Made by a program: the position numbers and the translations under genes. Shown piece after piece: positions 16,353 through 23,872 of a stretch of 55,585 nt of DNA (position 1 is the first letter of the stretch; every line of letters starts with the position of its first letter). A model generated the notes under the pieces. It made no database searches and was not told where the DNA came from. It saw only the letters and a list, made by a program, of their open reading frames with translations. The DNA is taken from assembly GCF_946481715.1 (NCBI RefSeq), contig NZ_CAMLOV010000013.1, positions 1 to 55,585 on the forward strand, read 5' to 3'. The stretch comes from an uncultured Mucilaginibacter sp. (GTDB taxonomy: Bacteria > Bacteroidota > Bacteroidia > Sphingobacteriales > Sphingobacteriaceae).

Positions 16353-17267
16353 TTACGCCCCTACATAAAGGGCAATAACCTTATTGGCTTCTTCCTTATT
16401 TTTTGCTGCGCTCCATTTTTCTTTTACCGATTGGTCGCCTAATTCAAATAGCCTTTCGAATAATAGCTTGCCGTCCTTTTTGCCGGATAGTTTGATGGTG
16501 TTGTTTTTTGCAAATACATTGTCCCATACGGCGCGCACATCCGCCCAGTAGTTTTGCTGGCTTGCCCACCAGGTTTTGGCGTAGGCAAATTTAGCCTCGT
16601 CAACTTTTGTAAATTCTTCGTAGCCTTTTTCCTGCGCAAGCAGTTTATCGCCTCCGGGCGCTCGCACTATTTTTTTATTATCCTGCTCAAACATCCAGCC
16701 TTGCGGGGTTAGGTAAATGCGGTTGCCACGGCGTAATACGTTATAGTCGCTACGTTTTGTAAACTCGCGGCGCGGCAGTGGCGAATCGGTTTCGCTCTGC
16801 CACTGGTGGCGGCCGTCCACATGTACCCAGGTGCCAATACTTTCGTATCGCGGGCTATCATCTACCTGCAACACTTTTTGCACCCATTTGCCTTTAACAT
16901 CGGCAGGTGCAAGCGCAACCTTTTTCCAGGTATTATCTTTATCGTAAGTTAAAATGGTTGGCTGTTCGTAAACCCAGTCTTCGCGCCAGTGTTTAATAAC
17001 GGTGCTATCGCCTACCACCAATAGATGCTGTATTACAATTTTCTTAGGGGAATCTCCCACCACAACGGCCCATTCGTATCCCCAGGAGTGGTAGCGCGGA
17101 TAATATTTATAAGCGGTATCGGGGGCAAACGTCTCGGCATAATTAAATGTTACTTTATAGTAACCCGCCAACGATTTAATGGCCTGCCTGTCTTGCTCGA
17201 GTTTTGATTGCGCAAATGCACTTATGGATATGGCGCAGATGCTTAAGGATAGGATAAGTTTTTTCAT
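16353..17267 (-). CDS. DUF6607 family secreted protein
   Basis: A 304-residue protein with a clean signal peptide MKKLILSLSICAISISAFAQ. It matches what I know as DUF6607: YYKVTFNYAETFAPD, HSWGYEWAVVVGDSPKK, HWREDWVYE, GTWVHVDGRHQWQSETDSPLPRRE and VLRRGNRIYLTPQGW. Its biochemical function is unknown. Homologues are often near TonB-dependent haem or iron receptors, though none is adjacent here. The promoter region carries a strong TTTAGA-N5-TCTAAA palindrome, a likely regulator site. It diverges from the copper cassette and ends in its own terminator. Confidence 0.8.
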   Translation of the reverse strand: MKKLILSLSICAISISAFAQSKLEQDRQAIKSLAGYYKVTFNYAETFAPDTAYKYYPRYHSWGYEWAVVVGDSPKKIVIQHLLVVGDSTVIKHWREDWVYEQPTILTYDKDNTWKKVALAPADVKGKWVQKVLQVDDSPRYESIGTWVHVDGRHQWQSETDSPLPRREFTKRSDYNVLRRGNRIYLTPQGWMFEQDNKKIVRAPGGDKLLAQEKGYEEFTKVDEAKFAYAKTWWASQQNYWADVRAVWDNVFAKNNTIKLSGKKDGKLLFERLFELGDQSVKEKWSAAKNKEEANKVIALYVGA

Positions 17268-17276
17268 CTATTATTA

Positions 17277-17293
17277 TTTAGACTAAATCTAAA
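17277..17293. promoter_or_regulatory. Palindromic operator-like site upstream of the DUF6607 gene
   Basis: TTTAGA (17277-17282), a 5-base CTAAA spacer, then TCTAAA (17288-17293), beginning 10 bases before the DUF6607 ATG. The perfect 6-5-6 inverted repeat at a promoter-proximal position suggests binding of a dimeric repressor, possibly a metal regulator. The regulator is not identified. Confidence 0.45.
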
Positions 17294-17356
17294 TACAAAG
17301 AAAGACATTATTTAGTTATTTCCAAATCCTGATGAAATAAATTAAGCAATTGAGTG

Positions 17357-17387
17357 TTTGTAATCAGTAAGTTAAACCGTATTTTTG
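17357..17387 (+). promoter_or_regulatory. Consensus Bacteroidota promoter of the copper cassette
   Basis: TTTG at 17357-17360 and TATTTTTG at 17380-17387, separated by 19 bases, match the TTTG / TAnnTTTG consensus exactly. The -7 box ends only 4 bases before the ATG at 17392, so transcription should start at or next to the start codon. Confidence 0.7.
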
Positions 17388-17391
17388 TAGT

Positions 17392-17781
17392 ATGATCAAA
17401 AAGCAGGGAGCATTGTTATTGGCCTTACTGTATATTATTACAGTAGCCGGCTTTGCGCTAAACCTGCATTATTGCGGCAACCATGTGGCGGATGTACAGA
17501 TAAACGCGCCTGCAAAGGCCTGTACTGCACCAATGGCCAAAAGCAAAATGAATTGCTGTAAGGACAGCAAGCTGGATGTAAAGGTGAAAGATGATCACCA
17601 GAAAGAGTCCACTTCGTTTTTTTCACGGCTTTTTGTTTTTGAATTCCCAAAATTCCCTTTCGCTGATTTCCTGTTTTCGGCACAATCGCCCTCATCAGAG
17701 TCGCTACCAGACCGTGGCCCGCCGGATATCACCGCGAAGGGCATCGCTGTTTTCATTAAAAATTGCATTTTCAGGATTTGA
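17392..17781 (+). CDS. HYC_CC_PP family protein, first gene of the copper cassette
   Basis: A 129-residue protein with a membrane or signal segment (residues 5-23). It shows the three motifs that name the family: HYC at 26-28 (NLHYCGNH), CC at 55-56 (KMNCCKD) and PP at 110-111 (RGPPD). The Cys and His residues just outside the membrane segment suggest a periplasmic metal site. The family has no proven function but in Bacteroidota usually travels with heavy-metal-associated proteins, as here. It has an exact consensus promoter directly before the ATG and is followed after 54 bases by the HMA-domain gene. Confidence 0.85.
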   Translation: MIKKQGALLLALLYIITVAGFALNLHYCGNHVADVQINAPAKACTAPMAKSKMNCCKDSKLDVKVKDDHQKESTSFFSRLFVFEFPKFPFADFLFSAQSPSSESLPDRGPPDITAKGIAVFIKNCIFRI

Positions 17782-17835
17782 CCGTAATTAACCACACATT
17801 AATTACCCTATCAATTCAAATTCAATTTTAAAAAC

Positions 17836-18333
17836 ATGAAAACCATCAAAATATATATCATCCTTTTAATTGCAACCGTAAGCGTTGCAAAAGCACAATT
17901 CACCAAAGCCGAACTGCAAGTTAGCGGCCTTACCTGCTCGCTTTGCGCAAACTCTACCGAGAAGGCCATCAAAGCGTTGCCCTTTGTGGGCGAGATAAAA
18001 CCAGACCTGTTACATAATATTTACCGCATTACATTCAAAGAAGGCGTACCGGTAGATTTTGAACAGATCACCAAAAAAATAAAAAGCGCCGGCTTCTTTG
18101 TAAACTACTTTAAAACCACCTACAATTTCGCCAACACCACCGTTGCCGAAAACGCCTTTACTTACGGCGGCGATACATACAAAGTTTTGAATGCCGATAA
18201 ACCGTTAAGCGGAGAGGTATCGTTAACCATTGTAGATAAGGGCTTCGCGCCAAATTCGGTATCTAAAAAGTACCTGGGCAAGGTTGCCGAAACACCGGCC
18301 GCATCTGGTAAAACATACCACGTAGCAATTTAA
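17836..18333 (+). CDS. Secreted heavy-metal-associated (HMA) domain protein
   Basis: A 165-residue protein with a Sec signal MKTIKIYIILLIATVSVAKAQ, followed by an HMA ferredoxin-like fold whose metal loop is SGLTCSLCANS (Cys 34 and Cys 37). It keeps the CxxC of copper chaperones but lacks the usual Met of MxCxxC. The C-terminal half (GDTYKVLNADKPLSGEVSLT) is a small beta-rich region of unknown role. An exported HMA protein suggests copper binding in the periplasm, handing metal to or from the two outer-membrane proteins encoded next. Spacing to the next gene is 23 bases, consistent with one operon. Confidence 0.88.
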   Translation: MKTIKIYIILLIATVSVAKAQFTKAELQVSGLTCSLCANSTEKAIKALPFVGEIKPDLLHNIYRITFKEGVPVDFEQITKKIKSAGFFVNYFKTTYNFANTTVAENAFTYGGDTYKVLNADKPLSGEVSLTIVDKGFAPNSVSKKYLGKVAETPAASGKTYHVAI

Positions 18334-18356
18334 GGGCTTTCTTAAATCTTATTTTT

Positions 18357-19154
18357 ATGAAAGCTATCTTAATGGCATGTTGCCTTATGGCATCTGCTGG
18401 CGTTGCATTTGCGCAAGAATTATATGTAAATACCGAACCCGCCAGCAATATGGCTGCCCATTCCCTGGGCATCCGGCTGGAGAACCAGGGCTTTACATCC
18501 CCGGATTTTAAAAACCGTACCACGCTGGAAATGATGTATGGTGCCACAGGTAAACTAATGGTGCATGGCTCGGCCTATGTATCTGATTTTTACAGGCAGG
18601 GCCAGCACCTCGAAGGCGGGAGCGTTTACGGTAAATATCGTTTCTTATCTATCGATACCGTGCAGTCGCATTTCCGCGGTGCCATTTTTGGCAAAGCATC
18701 TATCAGCAGCAACCCCTTCAACACACAGGAAATTGCTTTAGAGGGCGATAACAGCGGCATACAGGGCGGCCTTATATTTACAAAACTCATCCATAAGCTG
18801 GCATTATCCGGCTCGGCAAGTTATTTGCGGGCTTTTAATAATAGCGGGAATGCCCCATCTATTACAGGCGCAAAAAATGCGATGGCTTACAGTTTGTCGG
18901 CCGGTTATTTGCTATTGCCAAAAAGCTACACCAGCTATAAACAGGTAAACGTAAACGTTTATGCCGAATTGCTTGGCAAAAGCAACCCTGGTTATGCGCA
19001 AAGTTATTTGGATGTAGCGCCTGCGGTACAATTTATTTTTAACAGCGTTTGCCGACTGGATCTTTCTTACCGTGCCCCCCTTTTTAATTCGATGGAGCGC
19101 TTTAGCAAAAACATGTACCTGGTACGTTTCGAGTACAACTTTTTCAATTTATAA
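18357..19154 (+). CDS. Outer-membrane beta-barrel-like protein of the copper cassette
   Basis: A 265-residue protein with a signal peptide MKAILMACCLMASAGVAFAQ. The rest is a series of amphipathic beta strands with aromatic girdles (GGSVYGKYRFLSID, GLIFTKLIHKLALSGSASYL, QVNVNVYAELLGKS) and it ends YLVRFEYNFFNL, the terminal aromatic strand expected of an outer-membrane barrel. I do not recognise a named family. It sits between the HMA protein and the Met/His-rich protein in a tight same-strand run, so a role in metal passage or sensing at the outer membrane is inferred from context only. Confidence 0.75.
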   Translation: MKAILMACCLMASAGVAFAQELYVNTEPASNMAAHSLGIRLENQGFTSPDFKNRTTLEMMYGATGKLMVHGSAYVSDFYRQGQHLEGGSVYGKYRFLSIDTVQSHFRGAIFGKASISSNPFNTQEIALEGDNSGIQGGLIFTKLIHKLALSGSASYLRAFNNSGNAPSITGAKNAMAYSLSAGYLLLPKSYTSYKQVNVNVYAELLGKSNPGYAQSYLDVAPAVQFIFNSVCRLDLSYRAPLFNSMERFSKNMYLVRFEYNFFNL

Positions 19155-19201
19155 CATTCTGTAAATCCAGACGCAAAATATTGCGTCTCTACACGTCATC
19201 C

Positions 19202-20605
19202 ATGAAAAAACATATTTTATTAGTAGCTACGCTTACCATAACCCTGGCCACAATGGCCCAGGATATGAACCACATGCAGCACATGCAAAAAGATACGGCC
19301 GCTAAAAAGCCAATAAAGCATGACCATGCTGCCATGATGAAAAATATGCAGCACGATACCACCCATAAAATGGGCATGATGACCAGCCAGTTCTCGCTGG
19401 ATCTGCCCATGAACCGGGATGGCTCCGGAACATCGTGGGTGCCCGATGAAACGCCGATGTATATGTACATGATCCATGGAAAAAAATGGATGCACATGGT
19501 ACATGGCAGCGTTTTTTTGCGCTATAACAAGCAAGACCTATTTAACAAAGGCAGCCGCGGTGGTAGCCAGGTTGATGCCCCAAACTGGCTGATGTATATG
19601 GCACAGCGCAAGGTGGGCAAAAACGGGCTGTTTGCTATCAACACCATGTTCTCGTTTGATCCTTTTACCGTTGGCGCAAGCGGTTACCCGCTGCTTTTCC
19701 AAACCGGCGAATCGTACCGGGGCAATAAATTGGTAGACCGCCAGCACCCGCACGACCTGTTTGCCGAACTAAGCATTGCCTATACGCAACGTGTTGCAAA
19801 AAACACCGACATATCCCTTTCGGTTGGTTATCCCGGCGAGCCCGCGTTAGGCCCGCCGGTATTTATGCACCGCCTCTCGGCCATGAACAACCCGGATGCG
19901 CCTTTAAGCCACCATTATGCCGATGCCACCCACATTACATTTGGGACCGCCACCTTGGGTTTCCGCTATAAAAATGTGAAGCTGGAAGGTTCGGTATTTA
20001 CCGGGCGCGAGCCGGATGAGCACCGATATAACTTTGATAAGGCTAAATTTGATTCGTACTCGGTGCGTTTATCGGTAAACCCCTCAAAAGAATGGGCGCT
20101 ACAGGCATCAAACGGCTGGCTGCACAGCCCCGAGGAAGCCGAGCCGCATGAGAATGTAAACAGGTTTACTGCCTCTGCCATCCACACCAAAATGCTGGGC
20201 GATGATAGCTATGTAGCAACTACTTTCCTGTTTGGGCAGAATACCCACAACGGCCGCACTTTGCCTGCCGCCCTTATAGAAAGCAGCCTGCAATTACATA
20301 AAACGGCAATTTACGGGCGTTACGAGTTAATGCAAAAAGATGCCGAAGAACTGGATCTGCCGCAGTACCCTGCCGCTCTAAGGTTCAATATCAATGCCCT
20401 TACTTTGGGGGTAAACCGCATTATGGCCAATTACAAGCAAACAAATTTAACCGCCGGCCTGCAGGCAACCATTAACCCAACAGCTACCTATTTGCAGCCA
20501 TTGTACGGTAGCAACCCAATTGGCTTCCAGGTGTATTTACGGGTTACGCCTGCGCTAATGAAAATGGGCAGCAAGCATAAGATGGATAAAATGATGAAGA
20601 TGTGA
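19202..20605 (+). CDS. Met/His-rich outer-membrane protein of the copper cassette
   Basis: About 467 residues from the ATG at 19202, which gives the signal MKKHILLVATLTITLATMAQ; an earlier start at 19181 is rejected. The mature N terminus is striking: about nine Met and six His in the first 41 residues (NHMQHMQ, KHDHAAMMKNMQHDTTHKMG), with WMHMVHG further on. The C terminus repeats the theme (KMGSKHKMDKMMKM). This is the composition of copper-binding tails in proteins such as CopB. Between the tails are many beta strands and conserved-looking stretches (GYPGEPALGPPVFMHRLSAM, RQHPHDLFAEL). A copper-binding outer-membrane protein is the likely role; no enzyme activity can be assigned. Confidence 0.8.
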   Translation: MKKHILLVATLTITLATMAQDMNHMQHMQKDTAAKKPIKHDHAAMMKNMQHDTTHKMGMMTSQFSLDLPMNRDGSGTSWVPDETPMYMYMIHGKKWMHMVHGSVFLRYNKQDLFNKGSRGGSQVDAPNWLMYMAQRKVGKNGLFAINTMFSFDPFTVGASGYPLLFQTGESYRGNKLVDRQHPHDLFAELSIAYTQRVAKNTDISLSVGYPGEPALGPPVFMHRLSAMNNPDAPLSHHYADATHITFGTATLGFRYKNVKLEGSVFTGREPDEHRYNFDKAKFDSYSVRLSVNPSKEWALQASNGWLHSPEEAEPHENVNRFTASAIHTKMLGDDSYVATTFLFGQNTHNGRTLPAALIESSLQLHKTAIYGRYELMQKDAEELDLPQYPAALRFNINALTLGVNRIMANYKQTNLTAGLQATINPTATYLQPLYGSNPIGFQVYLRVTPALMKMGSKHKMDKMMKM

Positions 20606-20627
20606 TTAGAAGCGTCTTATCTCTCCG

Positions 20628-20639
20628 CGTCATTGCGAG
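20628..20639. repeat. Half copy of the GTCATTGCGAGG element
   Basis: CGTCATTGCGAG appears once, directly after the copper cassette, without a matching inverted arm nearby. It is probably a decayed copy of the element seen complete at 20861-20953 and 25698-25793. Confidence 0.5.
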
Positions 20640-20716
20640 CATCCACCAGTGTCCCCCTGGAAAAAAATGTAATGACATTAAAGAAAACATAATTGATATC
20701 AATGACTTAAGGACAT

Positions 20717-20835
20717 GTCATTCCGAGGGAAGCGTAGCGACGAGGAATCTTGTTAGTAATGCAAAGCAGGCATGCAAAGTGTCGAGCTTTGCATCAACAA
20801 CAAGATTCCTCCCTCGTTCCTCGGTTCGTAATGAC
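20717..20835. repeat. Palindromic intergenic element, GTCATTCCGAGG type
   Basis: The ends GTCATT (20717-20722) and AATGAC (20830-20835) are inverted. The arms continue as GAGGAATCTTGTT and AACAAGATTCCTC, and an inner hairpin TGCAAAG / CTTTGCA (20773-20779 / 20787-20793) forms the tip. The whole 119-bp unit can fold as one long hairpin. It does not encode a transposase. Confidence 0.75.
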
Positions 20836-20860
20836 AAGGTTATCAATAACTTACCACTGC

Positions 20861-20953
20861 GTCATTGCGAGGCACGAAGCAATCTCCCGGTTAGCAGGTC
20901 CACTATGCAAGCCGCTCTGCTTTCGTAGAGATTGCTTCGTTCCTCGCAAAGAC
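20861..20953. repeat. Palindromic intergenic element, GTCATTGCGAGG type, copy 1
   Basis: The left arm begins GTCATTGCGAGGCACGAAGC (20861) and the right arm ends GCTTCGTTCCTCGCAAAGAC (20953). The arms of about 26 bp are nearly perfect inverted repeats around a 41-bp centre. A second copy is at 25698-25793. Together with the previous element and the half copy it fills the 436-base gap between the copper cassette and the YfiT gene. Confidence 0.8.
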
Positions 20954-20989
20954 GGGATGGTTAGGGCTTCGTACAATGACGAAGTATTA

Positions 20990-21028
20990 AAAACATAGCG
21001 ATGGGTTTGGAACCCATCGCTATGTTTT
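20990..21028. terminator. Bidirectional terminator, perfect 18-bp stem
   Basis: AAAACATAGCGATGGGTT (20990-21007) and its exact complement (21011-21028) flank a 3-base TGG loop, with A and T runs at both ends. It lies 13 bases after the stop of the minus-strand YfiT gene and can also stop transcription from the copper cassette side. Confidence 0.8.
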
Positions 21029-21041
21029 AGAATGAAAACCC

Positions 21042-21566
21042 TTAAAACTTCTTTATCGTTTCTGTTAAATGTGCCAAGTGATGCCTGCTGTGCCAGGCGT
21101 ATAGGGCCAATGCTTTTTTTAATGTAACGGTATCGCCCGATGCGGGATGATGAAAGGTTTTGTCCCATTGGTCCTCGGTAAAGCTTTCAAACAAGGCCAC
21201 CATATGTATATGTATCCCTTCCAGCATCCGCAGGGATGGCTCTACCGGCAGGCGGTAATCGGGCAACAGTGCCCAATCCCCCTCTTCGTAGGGTTTTATG
21301 GTTGGGTTTTCTTCTGTAAGGGCAAGTTTAAAACGGACAAGCGAGTTCATGTGGCTATCGGCCAGGTGGTGTACAACCTGCCTCAATGTCCACCCGCCGG
21401 TGCGGTATTGGGTGTCCAACTGGCGGTCGGTTAGGGGCATAATAGCATTGCGCACTTTACCCGGTAGGTTACGCAGCTCGCTTATCCATTTACGCTTATC
21501 TTCTATAATGTATGATACCGGGGGCACAAATTTCCCTACGGGGTAGCGCATCTGCTCGTCTGTCAT
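21042..21566 (-). CDS. YfiT/DinB-fold putative metal-dependent hydrolase (bacillithiol-transferase-like)
   Basis: A 174-residue four-helix DinB-fold protein. It starts RYPVGKFVPP, a phrase typical of the YfiT/BstA group. The three metal-site histidines are visible as LRQVVHHLADSH near residue 65 and WHSRHHLAHL near the C terminus. In Firmicutes this group conjugates bacillithiol to electrophiles. Bacteroidota also commonly carry it, so thiol transfer in detoxification is plausible but not shown. It is a single gene with its own strong terminator, divergent from the FAD oxidoreductase. Confidence 0.88.
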   Translation of the reverse strand: MTDEQMRYPVGKFVPPVSYIIEDKRKWISELRNLPGKVRNAIMPLTDRQLDTQYRTGGWTLRQVVHHLADSHMNSLVRFKLALTEENPTIKPYEEGDWALLPDYRLPVEPSLRMLEGIHIHMVALFESFTEDQWDKTFHHPASGDTVTLKKALALYAWHSRHHLAHLTETIKKF

Positions 21567-21654
21567 GGCTCTAAATTTTGTATGGGCAATTAAATTTTGA
21601 TGTATCCATAAGGATTTGCCCTAAATTAGCGTTTTGTACTTGTTTTGTAAACTG

Positions 21655-23481
21655 ATGATAAAAAAATTATTAACGCTCCTTATAGTCCTCATTTCCAGTG
21701 TTAGTTATGCCGATACCATTAAAACCGATGTGTTGGTTGTTGGCGGCGGGGCAAGCGGCGTAGCGGCAGCCATACAAAGCGCCCGCAGCAACGTAAAAAC
21801 CATGCTGATAGAACAGGGGCCCTGGTTGGGCGGTGCCATGACGGCCGGCGGCGTTTGTATTTTAGAGGCCAACCGCAACCTGCCCAATGGCTTTTATGGC
21901 GAGTTTAGGGAACGCGTAAAAAACTTTTATAAAGTAAGGCTGGGGTACGATACCACTTTTAATGCGGTATTAACCTTTGAGCCATCGGTGGGCGCAGCCA
22001 TCCTTAAGCGGCTTACCGATACCGTAAAAAACCTCACCGTAAAACTAAATACGCCCTTTACAACCATAAAAAAAGATGGTAACGGGTGGGAAGTAAGCAT
22101 AACGGTAAATGGCAAAACCGACGTGATAAAAGCAAAAGCCGTAGTGGATGCCACCGAATATGCCGATGTGGCCACCACAGCGGGCGCAATATTTAATACG
22201 GGCTTTGATAGCCGGAAGGAGACCGGCGAAGCACAGGCGCCTGCCGACCCAACCAACCAAATACAGGACATAAGCTGGGTAGCTATACTGAAAGATTATG
22301 GCCGAACGGCGGACAAAACCATTGCCCGGCCCGAGGGGTACGAGCCAAGCCAGTATGCCTGCCTCAAACGTATCGACATCAAAAAAATGCTGAAAGCGGG
22401 CAGCCTCATCAACGATAAATATATGATGAACTGGAACGATTGCGCTAACCAATACTCCGTAACATCAAACGACCTCTCGCCCGAAAACCGGGCCGAAACC
22501 TTCCGTAAAGCACGGCTGCACACCCTCGGCGTTATTTATTATATGCAAACCGAGCTGGGTTATAAAAACATAGGCCTTGCCGATGAGTTCCCCACAAAAG
22601 ATAAATTGCCGCTGATACCTTACGTGCGCGAAAATAAACGTGCCTATGGCGAGGTACGCATGGTGTTGGATGATATTTATACGCCCTACACCCGCGGTTC
22701 AAGGTTGTACCGAACCTCTATAGGCATAGGCGATGCGATACCGGGGCAGCACTATATTACACCCGGTGCACCCAAAATAAAGTACCCCCCGTTCCCGCCA
22801 TATTCTGTCCCATTGGGCAGCATTGTGGTAAAAGATGCGGTTAACCTGTTTGTAACCGAGAAGGGTATGTCGGTAACGCATTTGGTAAATGGCAGCATTA
22901 CCAACCCTGCCGTGCAGATGGCTTTGGGGCAGGGCGTTGGCGCTTCGGCAGCCTGGTGTGCGTTTTTTAATAAAACCACCAAAGACCTGGATGTGCGCCA
23001 TATACAGGATGAGATATTAATTTACGGTGGCGCCATTATGCCGTTTAACGATATCCCGAAATCCGACCCGGCCTATCGCGCAGTGCAGCAAGTTGGCGCA
23101 ACGGGCATGCTTCATGGTTTCCGTACAGAAACGGGCCAAACTGCTCAAATGCTGTTTAAACCCGATACTACAGTTTATACCGATGAGGTGAAACCCTACT
23201 TAAACGAAACGTTCGCCCGCTCGTTCCTGTGGTTTAATAAAACCCAGCCGGGCGATAACTTCACAGTAGGCAACCTGTTATCCTATATCAGCGAAATGTC
23301 GCTTACCGACCCGGAAACCTTAGAGCGGATGATGCGCGCCAACTGGAAAAGCAAGTACAACTTCACAGTAGCCTTTGATACCAAACGCCCGGTTACCCGC
23401 CGCGAATTTGTAGTGCTGGCCAATAAATATTTGAACCCATTTTCGCGCAAAGTAGACCTGGCGGGGAAGATCATTAATTGA
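21655..23481 (+). CDS. Secreted FAD-dependent oxidoreductase
   Basis: About 608 residues. The ATG at 21655 gives the signal peptide MIKKLLTLLIVLISSVSYAD; an earlier ATG at 21634 adds MYLFCKL and is less likely. Directly after the signal comes the FAD dinucleotide fold TDVLVVGGGASGVAAAI and then GPWLGGAMTAGGV, matching the FAD_oxidored family (PF12831). VVDATEYADVATTAGA and the late GSITNPAVQMALGQGVGASAA are further flavin-site segments. Many Bacteroidota secreted members of this family are linked to xanthan or other polysaccharide use, but no such genes are here. Substrate unknown. It is monocistronic. Confidence 0.88.
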   Translation: MIKKLLTLLIVLISSVSYADTIKTDVLVVGGGASGVAAAIQSARSNVKTMLIEQGPWLGGAMTAGGVCILEANRNLPNGFYGEFRERVKNFYKVRLGYDTTFNAVLTFEPSVGAAILKRLTDTVKNLTVKLNTPFTTIKKDGNGWEVSITVNGKTDVIKAKAVVDATEYADVATTAGAIFNTGFDSRKETGEAQAPADPTNQIQDISWVAILKDYGRTADKTIARPEGYEPSQYACLKRIDIKKMLKAGSLINDKYMMNWNDCANQYSVTSNDLSPENRAETFRKARLHTLGVIYYMQTELGYKNIGLADEFPTKDKLPLIPYVRENKRAYGEVRMVLDDIYTPYTRGSRLYRTSIGIGDAIPGQHYITPGAPKIKYPPFPPYSVPLGSIVVKDAVNLFVTEKGMSVTHLVNGSITNPAVQMALGQGVGASAAWCAFFNKTTKDLDVRHIQDEILIYGGAIMPFNDIPKSDPAYRAVQQVGATGMLHGFRTETGQTAQMLFKPDTTVYTDEVKPYLNETFARSFLWFNKTQPGDNFTVGNLLSYISEMSLTDPETLERMMRANWKSKYNFTVAFDTKRPVTRREFVVLANKYLNPFSRKVDLAGKIIN

Positions 23482-23605
23482 TTTCGGAATTCGGATTTTC
23501 GATTTCGGATTTATTTGCTACCGTCCCATTAATCAAGGATACATCGTGGCTACTTTGCGAGTGGACCACAAGCCGGGAGGCTTGCGACAGCGGTACGGAC
23601 ATAAA
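23482..23605. other. Gene-free stretch with GATTTCGGA repeat
   Basis: GATTTCGGA occurs at 23480-23488 and again at 23501-23509, a 21-base period starting on the last bases of the upstream gene. I see no gene in this stretch. Confidence 0.45.
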
Positions 23606-23715
23606 CGTCATGTTGGACTTGTTTCAACACCCCATCATAAAAGTAGCCACATTGTTTGCCGCTTTGCATGGCGGCTACCTGTCCTGTGGGGTACCGAAAT
23701 AAATTCGGCATGACG
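23606..23715. repeat. Palindromic intergenic element, CGTCATG type
   Basis: CGTCATG (23606-23612) and CATGACG (23709-23715) are exact inverted ends, with partly matching arms (GACTTGTTTC on the left, GAAATAAATTC on the right). An inner 6-bp pair GTAGCC/GGCTAC flanks the centre. The arms have diverged more than those of the GTCATTGCGAGG element. Confidence 0.65.
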
Positions 23716-23786
23716 TGCGGGGGGAAACGTCTCAATGGGCCTCCGTTAGTCATTCGCCGCGGGAAGGCGGCGGGCCTAAAAGCAGG

Positions 23787-23856
23787 ATTCGTGTCCACCC
23801 CATTCGTGAAATTCGGCTCAATTTGAAAAAATTCGTGTTCATTCAATTCGTGTCCA
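23787..23856. repeat. Four copies of ATTCGTG before csaA
   Basis: ATTCGTG begins at 23787, 23802, 23831 and 23846, a 15-29-15 spacing. The first and last copies are extended to ATTCGTGTCCA. The last ends 16 bases before the csaA ATG, so it lies in the leader of that gene. Confidence 0.6.
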
Positions 23857-23872
23857 TAACTTCGTACTCAAT

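Noticed and set aside
17392..20605. Recently acquired metal-resistance island
   Set aside because: There is no integrase, transposase or tRNA boundary, and the promoter style, signal peptides and codon choices look like those of the neighbours.
20602..20998. Plus-strand frames of 82-108 codons after the copper cassette
   Set aside because: They translate the palindromic elements (for example CHSEGS and CEARSNL, typical of such repeats) and are not genes.
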